Shown here: positions 7,667 through 16,079 of the stretch, piece by piece
Numbering within the stretch: the first letter of the stretch is position 1
Layout: the number at the start of each line of letters is the position of its first letter
From: DATLRC01 sp035534895
GTDB taxonomy: Bacteria; Patescibacteriota; Saccharimonadia; Saccharimonadales; UBA4665
Assembly (NCBI GenBank): GCA_035534895.1
Contig: DATLRC010000005.1
Coordinates: 1 to 46,711, forward strand
DNA length: 46,711 nucleotides
Reading direction: 5' to 3'
The notes under the pieces: generated by a model
What the model was told of the DNA's origin: nothing
Database searches by the model: none
What the model saw: the letters and a program-made list of their open reading frames with translations, nothing else
Translations under genes and position numbers: made by a program

Positions 7667-8113
7667 AGACAAATAGCTGAAACAGGCTAACTCAGTCTTT
7701 TACCTAGAACAAACTGAACATATTTTTCAATTTAGTTAAGCTACTGGTTGGATAATCCAAGCTCTAAATCAAAAGATTGCTTTAGTTTCAACTCAAAGCT
7801 GTGAAATAACTCATAGAAGATAGGGGAAGAGACGATTATGCTTTAGATAGTGTACTAACCACGATACGGAGGTAAAAAATGTACACCATTCATGAAGTGC
7901 AATGCCGGCCACTGAGCCACTCTTACTTTGATTTTGTTGGTCGCGATTACAGACAGGCAGCAGTCAGCTAGAATCGTTAGAGAGCAAACTAAAATGTTTT
8001 TGGGCAGATGTCCATATCTTTATAGCTACCGATAAAACAGCTTAGACCAGAAGCATGTCTTTACAAGGAGCATATAATTAAATATATAAATTAAGACAAA
8101 AGAGGAAACCAAA
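7667..8113 (+). other. 447-nt region between folA and the next gene; one short ORF only
   Basis: No protein-length frame was found here. It holds one 30-codon ORF with a strong ribosome site (7879-7971, listed separately). The last 60 nt are AT-rich (AAATATATAAATTAAG) and probably contain the promoter of the gene at 8114. No terminator hairpin or RNA family was recognised. Confidence 0.4.
7879..7971 (+). CDS. possible 30-residue peptide with strong Shine-Dalgarno
   Basis: ATG at 7879 is preceded at ideal distance by GGAGGTAAAA, the best ribosome site of this region, and the frame runs 30 codons to TAG. The peptide starts MYTIHEVQCRPLSHS and has one Cys and several aromatic residues, no signal peptide and no membrane segment. 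It could be a small protein, a leader peptide controlling the gene at 8114, or the stub of a lost gene. Nothing beyond the ribosome site supports expression. Confidence 0.35.
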   Translation: MYTIHEVQCRPLSHSYFDFVGRDYRQAAVS

Positions 8114-8605
8114 ATGACCGTAACAGAAATAGCATTCGCCAAAGGCGATGCTGACATAGTTCAAGATGATCAAAACTGCTTATCTGACCAAGAGGATCCG
8201 CTACCGATTGGGTTTAGTTGCTTTTTTAAGCCAAATCTAGCTCAGGCAATTAGCAATAGTGGGGCATTGGCAACTTTATGCAAGCGACTTGGCTGGGAGA
8301 GGCTAGTTGCAGACGAAAGTCGCAATGTTAAAGACGGAGACCGAGGAGCACTAGTTCTACGCTGTTTAGGTACAAGACAAGGGTATCCTAATTGCCCAAC
8401 CGAAGCTTTAATTTTTATTGACGACAACAGACGGTTTGGTCTTAACGAAGAACAAATCTTTGCATTTGGGGCAGCAGCTTGTTCGATGCCCGATAAAGTC
8501 GATGCCTTTGGTTTAAGTATTTCAGATGCTCAAAGCATTTTATTGAACAGGCCGTACATTAGACCGTATCAAGAAATAGTACAGCCAAGCAAAATCGCGG
8601 CTTAG
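8114..8605 (+). CDS. hypothetical protein
   Basis: A 163-residue soluble protein that I do not recognise. It has an acidic N-terminus, a LATLCKRLGWERLV helix, a strand-rich middle (GALVLRCLGTRQGYPNCP, EALIFIDDNRRFGL) with several Cys, and no membrane segments. AGAGGAAACC gives a good ribosome site before the ATG. It is followed on the opposite strand by the flavin electron-transfer operon, whose last stop lies about 30 nt away. No functional hint comes from the context. Confidence 0.7.
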   Translation: MTVTEIAFAKGDADIVQDDQNCLSDQEDPLPIGFSCFFKPNLAQAISNSGALATLCKRLGWERLVADESRNVKDGDRGALVLRCLGTRQGYPNCPTEALIFIDDNRRFGLNEEQIFAFGAAACSMPDKVDAFGLSISDAQSILLNRPYIRPYQEIVQPSKIAA

Positions 8606-8633
8606 TTTATCTAGCCAGATCCTCCGAATAAAA

Positions 8634-10220
8634 TTAAGCGTATCCAGGGAAAAAATCGGTCTTAATTTGCTGACCACCAAGACTCAGCTCATTTTTTAAT
8701 ATATGGTGTACTGTTTCGACCATTGATTGAGGCCCCGAAATATAAAATAGCCGTTCCGCATAATCCGGAATCTCTTCTTTGATCATTGAGGCACTGATAC
8801 TACCTCTTTTACCATGCCATTCGGGGGGGATATCTTTTGGCCCAGATAAGGTATAAACAACCTTAGTAGATAACTTTTGGCTGGCTGTATCCAAAATATC
8901 TCGGTAGATAAAATCGGTAGCTGAACTAGCACTATATAGAATACTAATTGTCCGTTGCTCATCTTTGTCTAGTAAGTACTTGAGCATACTTCGAAAAGGA
9001 GTTATACCAATGCCGCCGGCAATGAAGACAATTTTAAGATTGGGGTCTTTTGGTAAAACAAAGTCTCCACCAAGCTGCGAAGCGCTTATTATTCCGGAAT
9101 TAGTGAGGGACAGCAAAGCTTTTTTAAAGCTACTACCACCACCATCTGGAGAAAACTTAACACCCAGGCAGATATCGCTTTCGGTTGGTGATGATGCAAG
9201 GGTGAAATAACGTCGGTTACCGCGTGAGTCAGGATGAGCGTGGGGCAAAGTCCATTCCATGTACTGACCAGCCTTATAAGACAACTGTTGATTTGGTCTG
9301 AAACGCAAGTTGAATATATTTTCAGATAACGGCTCTTTATGGATTAGCTTTGGCAATAATTTAGTTCGCGAGCTAACAATGTAAGAGAAGAGATTACTAA
9401 TAACTAGTACCAACTGTGGGGTTGAGTAGAGGCTAAAAAAATGCACTTGAGGCGGGAATAAAACACCAGCCAGAAGGCTATACCAACGCTGCTTTCTTTT
9501 AGTTGAAGGCGAGGTTAATGGCTCGGTGAGCATAACAAATGCCAGAAAGAAAAGAGCCGAGCTAAGAAGAGTACGCCTTAGATAAAGAACCATATCTTCG
9601 TTAGAAAACAGTGCATAAATGGTTGTTGTGCCCAGAGCGGTGGCCAGAAAAGTGGTTATCATGCCCCCACGATGGATTTTACGTGTTAGCAACAAGCCGC
9701 CAAGTATTACGAATGGCAATAGTTTTGGGGTACCAACCCACCAACTGGCTGTTTGACCGGTAACTATAGCGGTTATTACTACAGCAATTGCTGCCGGGTT
9801 AAAGATGTGTTTCTTGTTAACAGCCAGCAAATATTTAGAAGCCATGGACAGCAGGGCGGCTATTATTAGTAGCCAGACACCACTAAGCGCATTAACCGGT
9901 GAAATTATTAATGCCAGGATCAAAGCCGTTATAAGAGCTGACTCGGTATTGGTCGGTGCCTTAAAAATGCTGGCGAACAATTTATTGCTTAGCCAAGAGA
10001 TTATTACTAGTATCAGACTGGAAAAAACAATTGCTGCCGGGCTGTAGTTTAAGTATCCAATTTGGCCGGCTAGAGCAGCTATAAGCAATAAGCCAATCAA
10101 GTAATAGAGCACCAAACGGTACATAGTTATTTTATCTAACAGATTATCGACCAGTTTAAGCATTAGTTTTAGTATACCTTTCGAAGCCTGAGGTAAAGGT
10201 TGCCATTTTGTATTGATCAA
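8634..10220 (-). CDS. NqrB/RnfD-like membrane domain fused to FNR-type oxidoreductase
   Basis: The N-terminal half (to about residue 275) has about eight to ten membrane helices and resembles RnfD/NqrB subunits. The C-terminal half (about 290-528) is a ferredoxin-NADP reductase module with the FAD motif RRYFTLASSP, the nucleotide-binding GGIGITPFRSML and the terminal YISGPQSMVE...TDFFPGY. One polypeptide could therefore take electrons from NAD(P)H and pass them across the membrane. I see no obvious SGAT-type flavinylation motif in the membrane part. Two starts compete: 10220 with AAGGA just upstream (65-nt overlap with apbE), or 10163 overlapping the apbE stop. It is the third gene of the FMN operon. 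Confidence 0.85.
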   Translation of the reverse strand: MINTKWQPLPQASKGILKLMLKLVDNLLDKITMYRLVLYYLIGLLLIAALAGQIGYLNYSPAAIVFSSLILVIISWLSNKLFASIFKAPTNTESALITALILALIISPVNALSGVWLLIIAALLSMASKYLLAVNKKHIFNPAAIAVVITAIVTGQTASWWVGTPKLLPFVILGGLLLTRKIHRGGMITTFLATALGTTTIYALFSNEDMVLYLRRTLLSSALFFLAFVMLTEPLTSPSTKRKQRWYSLLAGVLFPPQVHFFSLYSTPQLVLVISNLFSYIVSSRTKLLPKLIHKEPLSENIFNLRFRPNQQLSYKAGQYMEWTLPHAHPDSRGNRRYFTLASSPTESDICLGVKFSPDGGGSSFKKALLSLTNSGIISASQLGGDFVLPKDPNLKIVFIAGGIGITPFRSMLKYLLDKDEQRTISILYSASSATDFIYRDILDTASQKLSTKVVYTLSGPKDIPPEWHGKRGSISASMIKEEIPDYAERLFYISGPQSMVETVHHILKNELSLGGQQIKTDFFPGYA

Positions 10221-10902
10221 TCATATATCCTTCAAAGCCCAAAAGACCCTCAATAAAGTCGATGCCATTTTTTCCCATTGCAAACGCGGCTGTTGCAAAA
10301 CGATCAGCTTCGTAAACATCGGGCCCAATAACCGTTAGACTTTTGACGTAATCAACGGGATCATCAACCTTTAATGGATTATAAATGTGCTGACCTCTTA
10401 TATAACTGCCAGATGTAGCAATCCCTTGAGTCTCAAGCTGAACGATTTTAACAATTTCATTTAAATCAAAAGGATTGCGAATACCAATAGTCCATGGTTG
10501 GTGGCTTGAATTATACCCATTGACCTGAATATCTCCACCTGCTTCTATATAGAAGTTAGTCAAGTCCTTTTGGCGTAAGCTAGCCGCAGCTTTATTAATT
10601 GCCCAGCCTTTTACTAGGCCAGAGGGGTCATATTTTCCCAGGTGAAAGATATTGAAATAACCACCAGTCTGTTGTTGAGTTTGCTTGGACAGATCGAATA
10701 TCTTTTTCATGTCACGACTCCATTTTGATGGAGCTAAACCAGCATTAATTTGAGATATCTCACTGGTTTTTTTGTAAGTACTGAAGCGTTTATCAATTGA
10801 TCTAAAAAAGATGAACAGATCGTTTATGGCCTCTTCAATATGCTGACCATCTACAATCTCAACCGTTATCGGCATCCCCATACATATTTTTGTTTTTTTC
10901 AT
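10156..10902 (-). CDS. apbE: FAD:protein FMN transferase, ApbE family
   Basis: ApbE attaches FMN from FAD to Thr of target proteins. The 248-residue protein shows the family signatures: KYDPSGLVKGWAINKA, EAGGDIQVNG, IGIRNPFD, IATSGSYIRGQHIYNP and, near the end, ADRFATAAFAMG. It starts MKKTKICMGMPITVEI with no signal peptide or lipobox, unlike most exported ApbE proteins, so it may work inside the cell or its true start differs. It lies between the FMN-binding acceptor and the membrane reductase. The obvious substrate is the adjacent FMN-binding protein. Confidence 0.9.
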   Translation of the reverse strand: MKKTKICMGMPITVEIVDGQHIEEAINDLFIFFRSIDKRFSTYKKTSEISQINAGLAPSKWSRDMKKIFDLSKQTQQQTGGYFNIFHLGKYDPSGLVKGWAINKAAASLRQKDLTNFYIEAGGDIQVNGYNSSHQPWTIGIRNPFDLNEIVKIVQLETQGIATSGSYIRGQHIYNPLKVDDPVDYVKSLTVIGPDVYEADRFATAAFAMGKNGIDFIEGLLGFEGYMIDQYKMATFTSGFERYTKTNA

Positions 10903-10909
10903 CAGACAT

Positions 10910-11350
10910 TTAGGCTTGTTGAAGGGCTGACTGCAGAGACTGGATAAAGGCTTGGCTGGTGAAGGTCGCTCCTGTTATAACATTGACCTGCCCGCTTTGG
11001 GCTTGAAGGGTCTCTTGTTGAAGATAGGGAATTGCTTGCTGATTAATACCCGATGACGTCGGGTTATCATTTGGATACTGTAAGAACTGGACGGCAGTTA
11101 TTTTAGCGCTACTGATATTAACCTGAACCTGTACATTTCCATAATAGGCATTAGTTACGCTACCGGTATAAGTACCATCTTTAAAAGTTGTAGCCGGGGG
11201 AGTTTGGTTATTATTTGTAGTTGAGCCAGAAGGATTACTGCTACTAGTCGTAGCTGATGCTACCAGTGTTCTAGGTTTTTCATTACGCAAACCAAAAGCC
11301 GAAATGCCCACCACAAACAGTGTTCCAACAACTAATAGAAATTTCTTCAT
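10910..11350 (-). CDS. exported FMN-binding domain protein (flavinylated electron carrier)
   Basis: After a signal or anchor segment (MKKFLLVVGTLFVVGISAFG) comes a Ser/Thr/Asn-rich linker of about 40 residues and then an FMN_bind domain: FKDGTYTGSVTNAYYGNVQV and, near the end, VITGATFTSQAF. The last contains the [S/T]GAT-x-T motif in which ApbE esterifies FMN to Thr. An upstream in-frame ATG at 11359 lies only 2 nt after a TATAAT, so the Met at 11350 is the likelier, leaderless start. It is the first gene of the operon and should carry electrons outside the membrane. Confidence 0.88.
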   Translation of the reverse strand: MKKFLLVVGTLFVVGISAFGLRNEKPRTLVASATTSSSNPSGSTTNNNQTPPATTFKDGTYTGSVTNAYYGNVQVQVNISSAKITAVQFLQYPNDNPTSSGINQQAIPYLQQETLQAQSGQVNVITGATFTSQAFIQSLQSALQQA

Positions 11351-11359
11351 AATCTGCAT

Positions 11360-11678
11360 TTATTATACTTGATCATCATTTAATGTTAGAAAAACCAACT
11401 GAATATTGGCTGAAAGTATGATAATACCCAGCCTCTCAGACTAATTGATCATAATGAATTAAGCTTATCCAGAGCGCATGCTTAGCCTCATCAAATACCA
11501 CGAGTGGTAGATGCACTATCCAACGGACCATCATTGATCCAACAACCCTCTTGTATTTTACGAAGTAGACCATAACAGGTGAAGTTATGGAGAGTCATCG
11601 TGCATGCTGTTGCGTCTAAAGTACAGGCGAGCAGTATAATATTAAAAAGACTAATAAGTCAGAAGGAGGGTATACGTA
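11360..11678. other. divergent intergenic region, FMN operon / aldo-keto reductase
   Basis: No gene is seen. At the left end a TATAAT serves the FMN operon on the minus strand. At the right end TATAAT at 11635-11640 with a weak TTGCGT upstream and AGAAGGAGG before the ATG serve the aldo-keto reductase. The middle shows no clear hairpin or frame. Confidence 0.5.
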
Positions 11679-12653
11679 ATGAAACAACGCAAGCTAGGCG
11701 ATTTAACTGTATCTGCACTAGGGCTTGGCTGTATGGGTATGAGTGACTTCTATGGAGATCGTGATGAAAATAAAGCACTTCGAACCATTGCTTATGCGCT
11801 TGATAACGGGATAACCCTTTTAGATACTGCCGATATGTATGGTCCATTTACAAACGAGAAGTTAGTTGGTAAAGCTATTAGGGGTCGACGTGATCAAGTG
11901 ATCCTTGCGACAAAGTTCGGAAACGAACGTCTAGGAGATGGTACTTTTGTCGGCGTCAACGGTAAACCAGCTTATGTTAAGAAAGCTTGTGAGGCTAGTT
12001 TGCGGCGTTTGGGAGTTGACTATATTGACCTATATTATCAACATCGTGTAGACACCACTGTGCCGATAGAAGAAACTATTCAAGCTATGGCTGAGCTTGT
12101 GAGAGAAGGTAAGGTTCGTTACATCGGCATGAGTGAAGCAGCTCCAGAAACAATAAAGCGAGCTGCCAAAATCCATCGTATTACTGCACTGCAAACAGAA
12201 TATAGCCTATGGTCACGTGATCCTGAGGATGAAATACTCCAAACTGTTCGTGAACTCGGCATAGGCTTTGTAGCCTATAGTCCTCTTGGAAGAGGTTTCT
12301 TAACAGGCCAGATAAAGTCTATTGAAGATCTTGACCTAGATGATAGTCGGCGACGTTGGCCGCGTTTCCAGGGCGAAAATTTTCAAAAGAATTTAGACTT
12401 GGTCAAAAAGGTGCAAGAAATTGCTGATGAAAAAGGTATCACTGCCGGGCAGCTGGCTCTAGCCTGGGTACTAGCTCAAGGCGACGACATTGTTCCAATA
12501 CCTGGCACTAAGCATACCAAGTACTTAAAAGAGAATATAGCGGCTATAAATATTGAGTTATCCAAAGAAGATATAGATCGATTAGAGACAGCAGCTCCTA
12601 AGGGTTCGTTTGTAGGTGATCGCTATCCAGACATGTCGACAGTCAACCGTTAA
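11679..12653 (+). CDS. aldo/keto reductase
   Basis: A 324-residue NADPH-dependent TIM-barrel oxidoreductase. It has LGLGCMGMSDFYG, the catalytic Asp-Tyr of LLDTADMYG (about 47-55), Lys in VILATKFG, His in YYQHRVD, and the nucleotide-binding PIPGTKHTKYLKENI near the end. The family reduces aldehydes and ketones; the nearest types are IolS/YghZ-like general stress reductases. An ideal AGAAGGAGGG precedes the ATG. It stands alone, so the substrate cannot be inferred. Confidence 0.93.
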   Translation: MKQRKLGDLTVSALGLGCMGMSDFYGDRDENKALRTIAYALDNGITLLDTADMYGPFTNEKLVGKAIRGRRDQVILATKFGNERLGDGTFVGVNGKPAYVKKACEASLRRLGVDYIDLYYQHRVDTTVPIEETIQAMAELVREGKVRYIGMSEAAPETIKRAAKIHRITALQTEYSLWSRDPEDEILQTVRELGIGFVAYSPLGRGFLTGQIKSIEDLDLDDSRRRWPRFQGENFQKNLDLVKKVQEIADEKGITAGQLALAWVLAQGDDIVPIPGTKHTKYLKENIAAINIELSKEDIDRLETAAPKGSFVGDRYPDMSTVNR

Positions 12654-12743
12654 CTAATCGTATTGGCGGGCCATCGTAGAGTTAAGTTCGTCAAAGATTA
12701 GTCGAAGTTACGGCTTATTTATTGTTAGTCTTCAACCAGCTGC

Positions 12744-13133
12744 CTAGCTATCGGTTGGCCCAGTAGCTAGCATATTGTTAACGATATTTCTTTTAGCTTT
12801 TCTTAGCTCGTATGAGAGGATAACGAAACCCACTAAGTCGCCTCTTGCGCGTAATTCGTTGGCTACGCTTCCAGCCGTAACTAAATCATCTCTTCTTATC
12901 AACGCGGTACACCCTAAATAAAATAGTACTTCTTTTCCTAGCCTTTCACCTTGTCTTATAGCCTCAGCGCCGGGAACTAGGCTTACCTGAATAGCAATAC
13001 CTGATACGTCTGCTCTACTAAGTGCTTCTGGAAGCTGCGACATTGCTTCATCGCGTAATTCAATGTCAGGAGAAGCTAAGTCGCGTACCAGAGCTTTATC
13101 AAGCCAGAATGTTCTTCCCTCTTCGCTAGCCAT
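12744..13133 (-). CDS. hypothetical protein
   Basis: A 129-residue soluble, mostly helical protein with balanced charge, unrecognised. It begins MASEEGRTFWLDKALVRDLA and ends in a basic helix (ELRKAKRNIVNNML). GAGGCGG just before the ATG gives a ribosome site. It has no signal peptide, membrane helix or metal-binding cluster. About 90 nt separate it from the convergent aldo-keto reductase. Confidence 0.65.
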   Translation of the reverse strand: MASEEGRTFWLDKALVRDLASPDIELRDEAMSQLPEALSRADVSGIAIQVSLVPGAEAIRQGERLGKEVLFYLGCTALIRRDDLVTAGSVANELRARGDLVGFVILSYELRKAKRNIVNNMLATGPTDS

Positions 13134-13428
13134 TTAGCCGCCTCTTTAATCGGTATTAATACTATACAATTAAGTTAGGGTTACTACTAATGCTATATAA
13201 ACGTTTTTTGTGTGAATTTTTGTCGCAGTAAAGTCTACAATGGCCCTCCATTACGGTTATGTTTAAACTCTTCAGCTGTCAGGACTTTTTGTTATACTTA
13301 TGTTTGCCAAAAGTCAATCGATTAAAAGCTCTTCCTAAGCTTTAAATATCAGGTAGGTTTTTTAAAAATTAGCTGGCTCTAGATTTAAGATAATGCACTC
13401 TTTATCTCAAAAACTGCATCCAAGACGC

Positions 13429-13710
13429 CTAACCCGTAAAGTAGCTGACTACAACCACTATCATTATTACGAAGCCCAACAGTTTTCTAAAATAATTTGC
13501 CCCATCGGTAATTTCCAGGTAAGACCAAGTAAAGAGGGATGCCATCGCAAGATCTTGGAAAGCAGTCCTGGCATGACCTTTATGTATATTAAGCGCTACT
13601 ATTTGTAATAAAATCCAGCCAAATAGCGGCAGGTTAGGGAACTGGCCAATAACTATACTCCCTTCTTTATCTTTGAAGGTTTTTTGCAATAAAAATCTAA
13701 GTTTAATCAT
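13429..13710 (-). CDS. small membrane protein
   Basis: A 93-residue protein with a basic N-terminus, a hydrophobic stretch around NLPLFGWILLQIVALNI, a second one around MASLFTWSYLEI, and a C-terminal helix (LLGFVIMIVVVVSYF). The pattern NLPLxGW...SLFTWSYLEI..GANYFRKLLG resembles a recurring small membrane protein of reduced bacteria; its role is unknown. The ribosome site is poor. The antisense frame at 13393-13608 lacks protein character, so this strand is preferred. Confidence 0.65.
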   Translation of the reverse strand: MIKLRFLLQKTFKDKEGSIVIGQFPNLPLFGWILLQIVALNIHKGHARTAFQDLAMASLFTWSYLEITDGANYFRKLLGFVIMIVVVVSYFTG

Positions 13711-13982
13711 TAATCATTAATTTAAGAGTAGCAACTTACATTATAAGCATATATAAGAATTTGTGGTCGAATCCATGGACTTATACTAATGGGTGGTTGC
13801 TTACCAATAACCTAAACAAAGTATATTAGCTATTGAATTTTTAATTCATCCATCCGAGTTAAAAACCCATGGAGCTTAATCATAACCATTAATGGAGGGG
13901 TCATCGTAGCAATAACTTCAACAAAAATACAGGGGAGTTTTGGTCTGTTTATTGCCGGTTTTTAACTACCATAGGGCGGTAA

Positions 13983-14258
13983 TTAGAATCCGCTTGCTTG
14001 CGTGCTTAACTGGCTACTATCCGTATTACTTGAGCTAACACTGGTTTGATTCAACGCTTGCAGCGCACTGTTTAGGTCAGACGAACTGTTAATATGTGGT
14101 GCCGTGGGCGTAGCAACTGCCGGTGACTTGTAGCCTAATTTATTTGTAGTAGCCTGGTGGCCATGCCAGACAAAGTAGCCGATACCGACTATAACAGCTA
14201 TGACTACTATACTTATAAACAGTTCAATGATAGCGAAGCCCGATTGTTGCTTTTTCAT
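13983..14258 (-). CDS. type IV pilin-like protein, short
   Basis: A 91-residue protein with a prepilin-like N-terminus: MKKQQSGFAIIELFISIVV, with Gly before Phe and Glu at mature position 5, then a hydrophobic helix to about residue 30. The rest is a Ser/Asn/Thr-rich tail with no globular head, so it is much shorter than a major pilin and may be a minor pseudopilin. It follows the Ser/Pro-rich secreted protein gene by 2 nt and is probably in the same operon. Confidence 0.8.
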   Translation of the reverse strand: MKKQQSGFAIIELFISIVVIAVIVGIGYFVWHGHQATTNKLGYKSPAVATPTAPHINSSSDLNSALQALNQTSVSSSNTDSSQLSTQASGF

Positions 14259-14260
14259 TT

Positions 14261-15058
14261 TTATTGCCCTCCTGTAGTTGGCGGTTTACTCGACGCGGAT
14301 AACGTTACTCCTTGAGCTGAAGCGACCCCAACAATCAGATTCTTAACTGCTACGCGATAGTTCTGTAGATAGCTAATCTCTAGTTTCAGAGAACTTTGAA
14401 AATCATTAACTATACCTTTAGGTACGGGGACATTAGCAGGTAATGGTGCTGACGGTCGTGCTGCTGAAGGTGTTGGCGCCGACGGTGGCGGTGCTGCTGA
14501 AGGTGTTGGCGCTGAATATGATGGCGTTGAAGATGACGATGACGGTGGCGGTGCTGACGACGAAGGCGATGGCGTTGAAGATGACGATGACATAGGAGCA
14601 GATGATGGTGCAATGGAAGATGACGGAGCAGTTGATGGCGGAGGCATTGACGATGAGGGCGGAGCAGTTGATGGAGCGAGTAACGGCATAGCTGATGGTG
14701 GTGGTGCAGCTGGCGCAGGCGGTAAGGACATGGCCGAACAGCTAAAGCCGGTGGTGTTTCTCTTCATAGTATTAAAGCTACTACTAGCTTGAGCCTGAGC
14801 AGCGTTGACGGCAGCAACCAGCTGGCTATAGTTACTCAAGGTTTTACCTTGCTTAGCATAAAAGCTCTCAGTACGGCTAGCTATAGTTCCAAACAATGCA
14901 CTCTGGTTTTGAACACGAGCATTAATCCGAGCCATAATAGCGCTAATAGCATCCTGACTATCTTGGCAGGCTTTTAGTTGAGAACCTCCTAATTGGGCTG
15001 ATAATGCGAAGGCCGTTGAACTACCGAAAAGTGCTACTGCTAAAACAGCGCCAAACAA
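14261..15058 (-). CDS. secreted protein with Ser/Pro/Ala low-complexity linker
   Basis: The 265-residue frame has a hydrophobic signal segment (FGAVLAVALFGSSTAFA), a helical domain of about 90 residues with two Cys (KACQDSQDAI, FSCSAMS), about 100 residues of Ser/Pro/Ala repeats, and a second helical piece (FQSSLKLEISYLQNYRVAVKNL). The start is doubtful. The listed TTG at 15058 lacks a ribosome site and cuts off the basic part of the signal (RVR), which is in frame just upstream but follows a TAA. An ATG reading MNKHM in another frame lies 12 nt earlier, so a one-base indel may have broken the start. The pilin-like neighbour suggests a surface role. Confidence 0.7.
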   Translation of the reverse strand: MFGAVLAVALFGSSTAFALSAQLGGSQLKACQDSQDAISAIMARINARVQNQSALFGTIASRTESFYAKQGKTLSNYSQLVAAVNAAQAQASSSFNTMKRNTTGFSCSAMSLPPAPAAPPPSAMPLLAPSTAPPSSSMPPPSTAPSSSIAPSSAPMSSSSSTPSPSSSAPPPSSSSSTPSYSAPTPSAAPPPSAPTPSAARPSAPLPANVPVPKGIVNDFQSSLKLEISYLQNYRVAVKNLIVGVASAQGVTLSASSKPPTTGGQ

Positions 15059-15327
15059 TCTGACTCGTTACATATGTTTATTCATGAATACCTTATATAT
15101 TTTTTATTTTTATCGTTAACTATCTTTATACTACACGTATGCTTTAGGGTGTCAATCGTATACTTTATGGATTCAACTCTATAGACCACTAATGATTAGA
15201 ACTTTGTAACAAAAAAGGATGAAGCTCTAAAAAACAACGCCGTTATCTTAGAGACTAATTCTCATCTGTTATCAACTTTTGAAGAGCCAACGTAGACGTT
15301 ATCGCAACTGAAATCAAAGATAATCAA

Positions 15328-15726
15328 TCAAATTTGCGCATCTATAACTTGGAGGCTATCTAATCCAGAGCCAAGGATATTACCGTCGCTAGTTATAAGC
15401 GTCATACGCTTGGAAATTGCTTGAGCAGTAATAGCGAAGTCAAAAGGGTCGGCATGAGGCATGTTATTTTGGCTCACAAATTGTCTAGCGGCTAACGTAT
15501 CATACCGTAGTTCTAAAATTCTACCCTCAGAAATTTCTTTATCAATGTCAGTAAAATCAACTTTTAATTTACCAAGTCTGACCTTGATGCTACATTCAAA
15601 GATGCTTAAATTTGACACATAGACTTTATTTGAAGGATTAGCAATGAGTTCTTTTGCTCGGGCTCCTAAACGCTTATCGTCGGCCACCCACCATATAAAA
15701 GCGTTGGTATCCAAAAGTATAATCAC
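15328..15726 (-). CDS. VapC-type PIN-domain toxin
   Basis: A 132-residue PIN RNase with all acidic positions: Asp6 (LLDTNAF), Glu44 (SIFECSIK), Asp93/Asp96 (ADPFDFAI) and Asp114 (LITSDGNI). The ...NMPHADPFDFAITAQA segment is typical of the VapC subgroup paired with Phd-like antitoxins. Its GTG start comes 1 nt after the antitoxin stop, so the two are co-translated. It is a different subgroup from the PIN toxin at 4.7 kb, so the two modules probably arrived separately. Confidence 0.9.
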   Translation of the reverse strand: MIILLDTNAFIWWVADDKRLGARAKELIANPSNKVYVSNLSIFECSIKVRLGKLKVDFTDIDKEISEGRILELRYDTLAARQFVSQNNMPHADPFDFAITAQAISKRMTLITSDGNILGSGLDSLQVIDAQI

Positions 15727-15727
15727 T

Positions 15728-15964
15728 CTACTTAACCTCTAAACCACTCCAAAGATTGGTCATTGGATTGTCAAAATCATCACTCGTCCACACCTTACCC
15801 TTAAGCGCACCTGGAATGCGTGGCTCCTGAGCTTTGGCTATAGGAATAATCTTAGCTACAACCTTGCCATGTTTACCAAGAAGTATTTCTTGCCCATCAG
15901 CTACTCTCTCTAAATACTTAGAGTAATTTGTCTTAAGGTCATGAACGTTTACTAAATCTGTCAC
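15728..15964 (-). CDS. Phd/VapB-type antitoxin
   Basis: A 78-residue protein with a Phd-like N-terminus (VNVHDLKTNYSKYLERVADG, then EILLGKHGKVVAKIIP) for DNA binding and a C-terminal toxin-binding tail. It starts with GTG at 15964. A TACTAT box lies exactly 6 nt upstream, with TTGACT 17 nt before that, so the mRNA is leaderless. A palindrome overlapping the -35 box is the likely autorepression site. Confidence 0.87.
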   Translation of the reverse strand: MTDLVNVHDLKTNYSKYLERVADGQEILLGKHGKVVAKIIPIAKAQEPRIPGALKGKVWTSDDFDNPMTNLWSGLEVK

Positions 15965-15970
15965 AAGTAA

Positions 15971-15999
15971 ATAGTAGGAAAAAAGACTAAGTTAGTCAA
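15971..15999 (-). promoter_or_regulatory. leaderless TA promoter with palindromic operator
   Basis: Minus strand: TTGACT (15994-15999), 17-nt spacer, TACTAT (15971-15976), then 6 nt to the GTG start. GACTAAGTTAGTC at 15985-15997 is a perfect palindrome covering the -35 region and fits an antitoxin binding site. Confidence 0.8.
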
Positions 16000-16005
16000 T
16001 AAAAA

Positions 16006-16019
16006 TTTGGAGGGCCATG
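16006..16019. repeat. short direct repeat of the tRNA-Lys 3' end
   Basis: TTTGGAGGGCC plus ATG here matches TTTGGAGGGCC plus GTG at 17360-17373, which is the 3' end of tRNA-Lys including CCA. The two copies bracket the AAA ATPase gene and may be the two ends of a small element integrated at the tRNA. Confidence 0.4.
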
Positions 16020-16046
16020 ATTCCCTGATCTGGCACTCGATCTATC

Positions 16047-16079
16047 CTGACATATTGTTGCTATACAAGAATATGTCAG
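16047..16079. repeat. 10-bp perfect inverted repeat
   Basis: CTGACATATT at 16047-16056 is the exact reverse complement of AATATGTCAG at 16070-16079, with a 13-nt loop. It lacks a T-run, so it is more likely an operator than a terminator. It lies in the 255-nt gap before the AAA ATPase gene. Confidence 0.55.

Noticed and set aside
13393..13608. 71-residue plus-strand ORF
   Set aside because: His/Tyr/Lys-rich without structure; the antisense membrane protein has clear helices and a plausible domain pattern.
13655..13690. Plus-strand hairpin CCTTC...GAAGG followed by T6, like a terminator
   Set aside because: It lies inside the N-terminal coding part of the minus-strand membrane protein, has a 5-bp stem and no plus-strand gene upstream.
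14410..14613. 67-residue His/Arg/Gln-rich minus ORF
   Set aside because: It is the other-frame shadow of the Ser/Pro/Ala repeat region.
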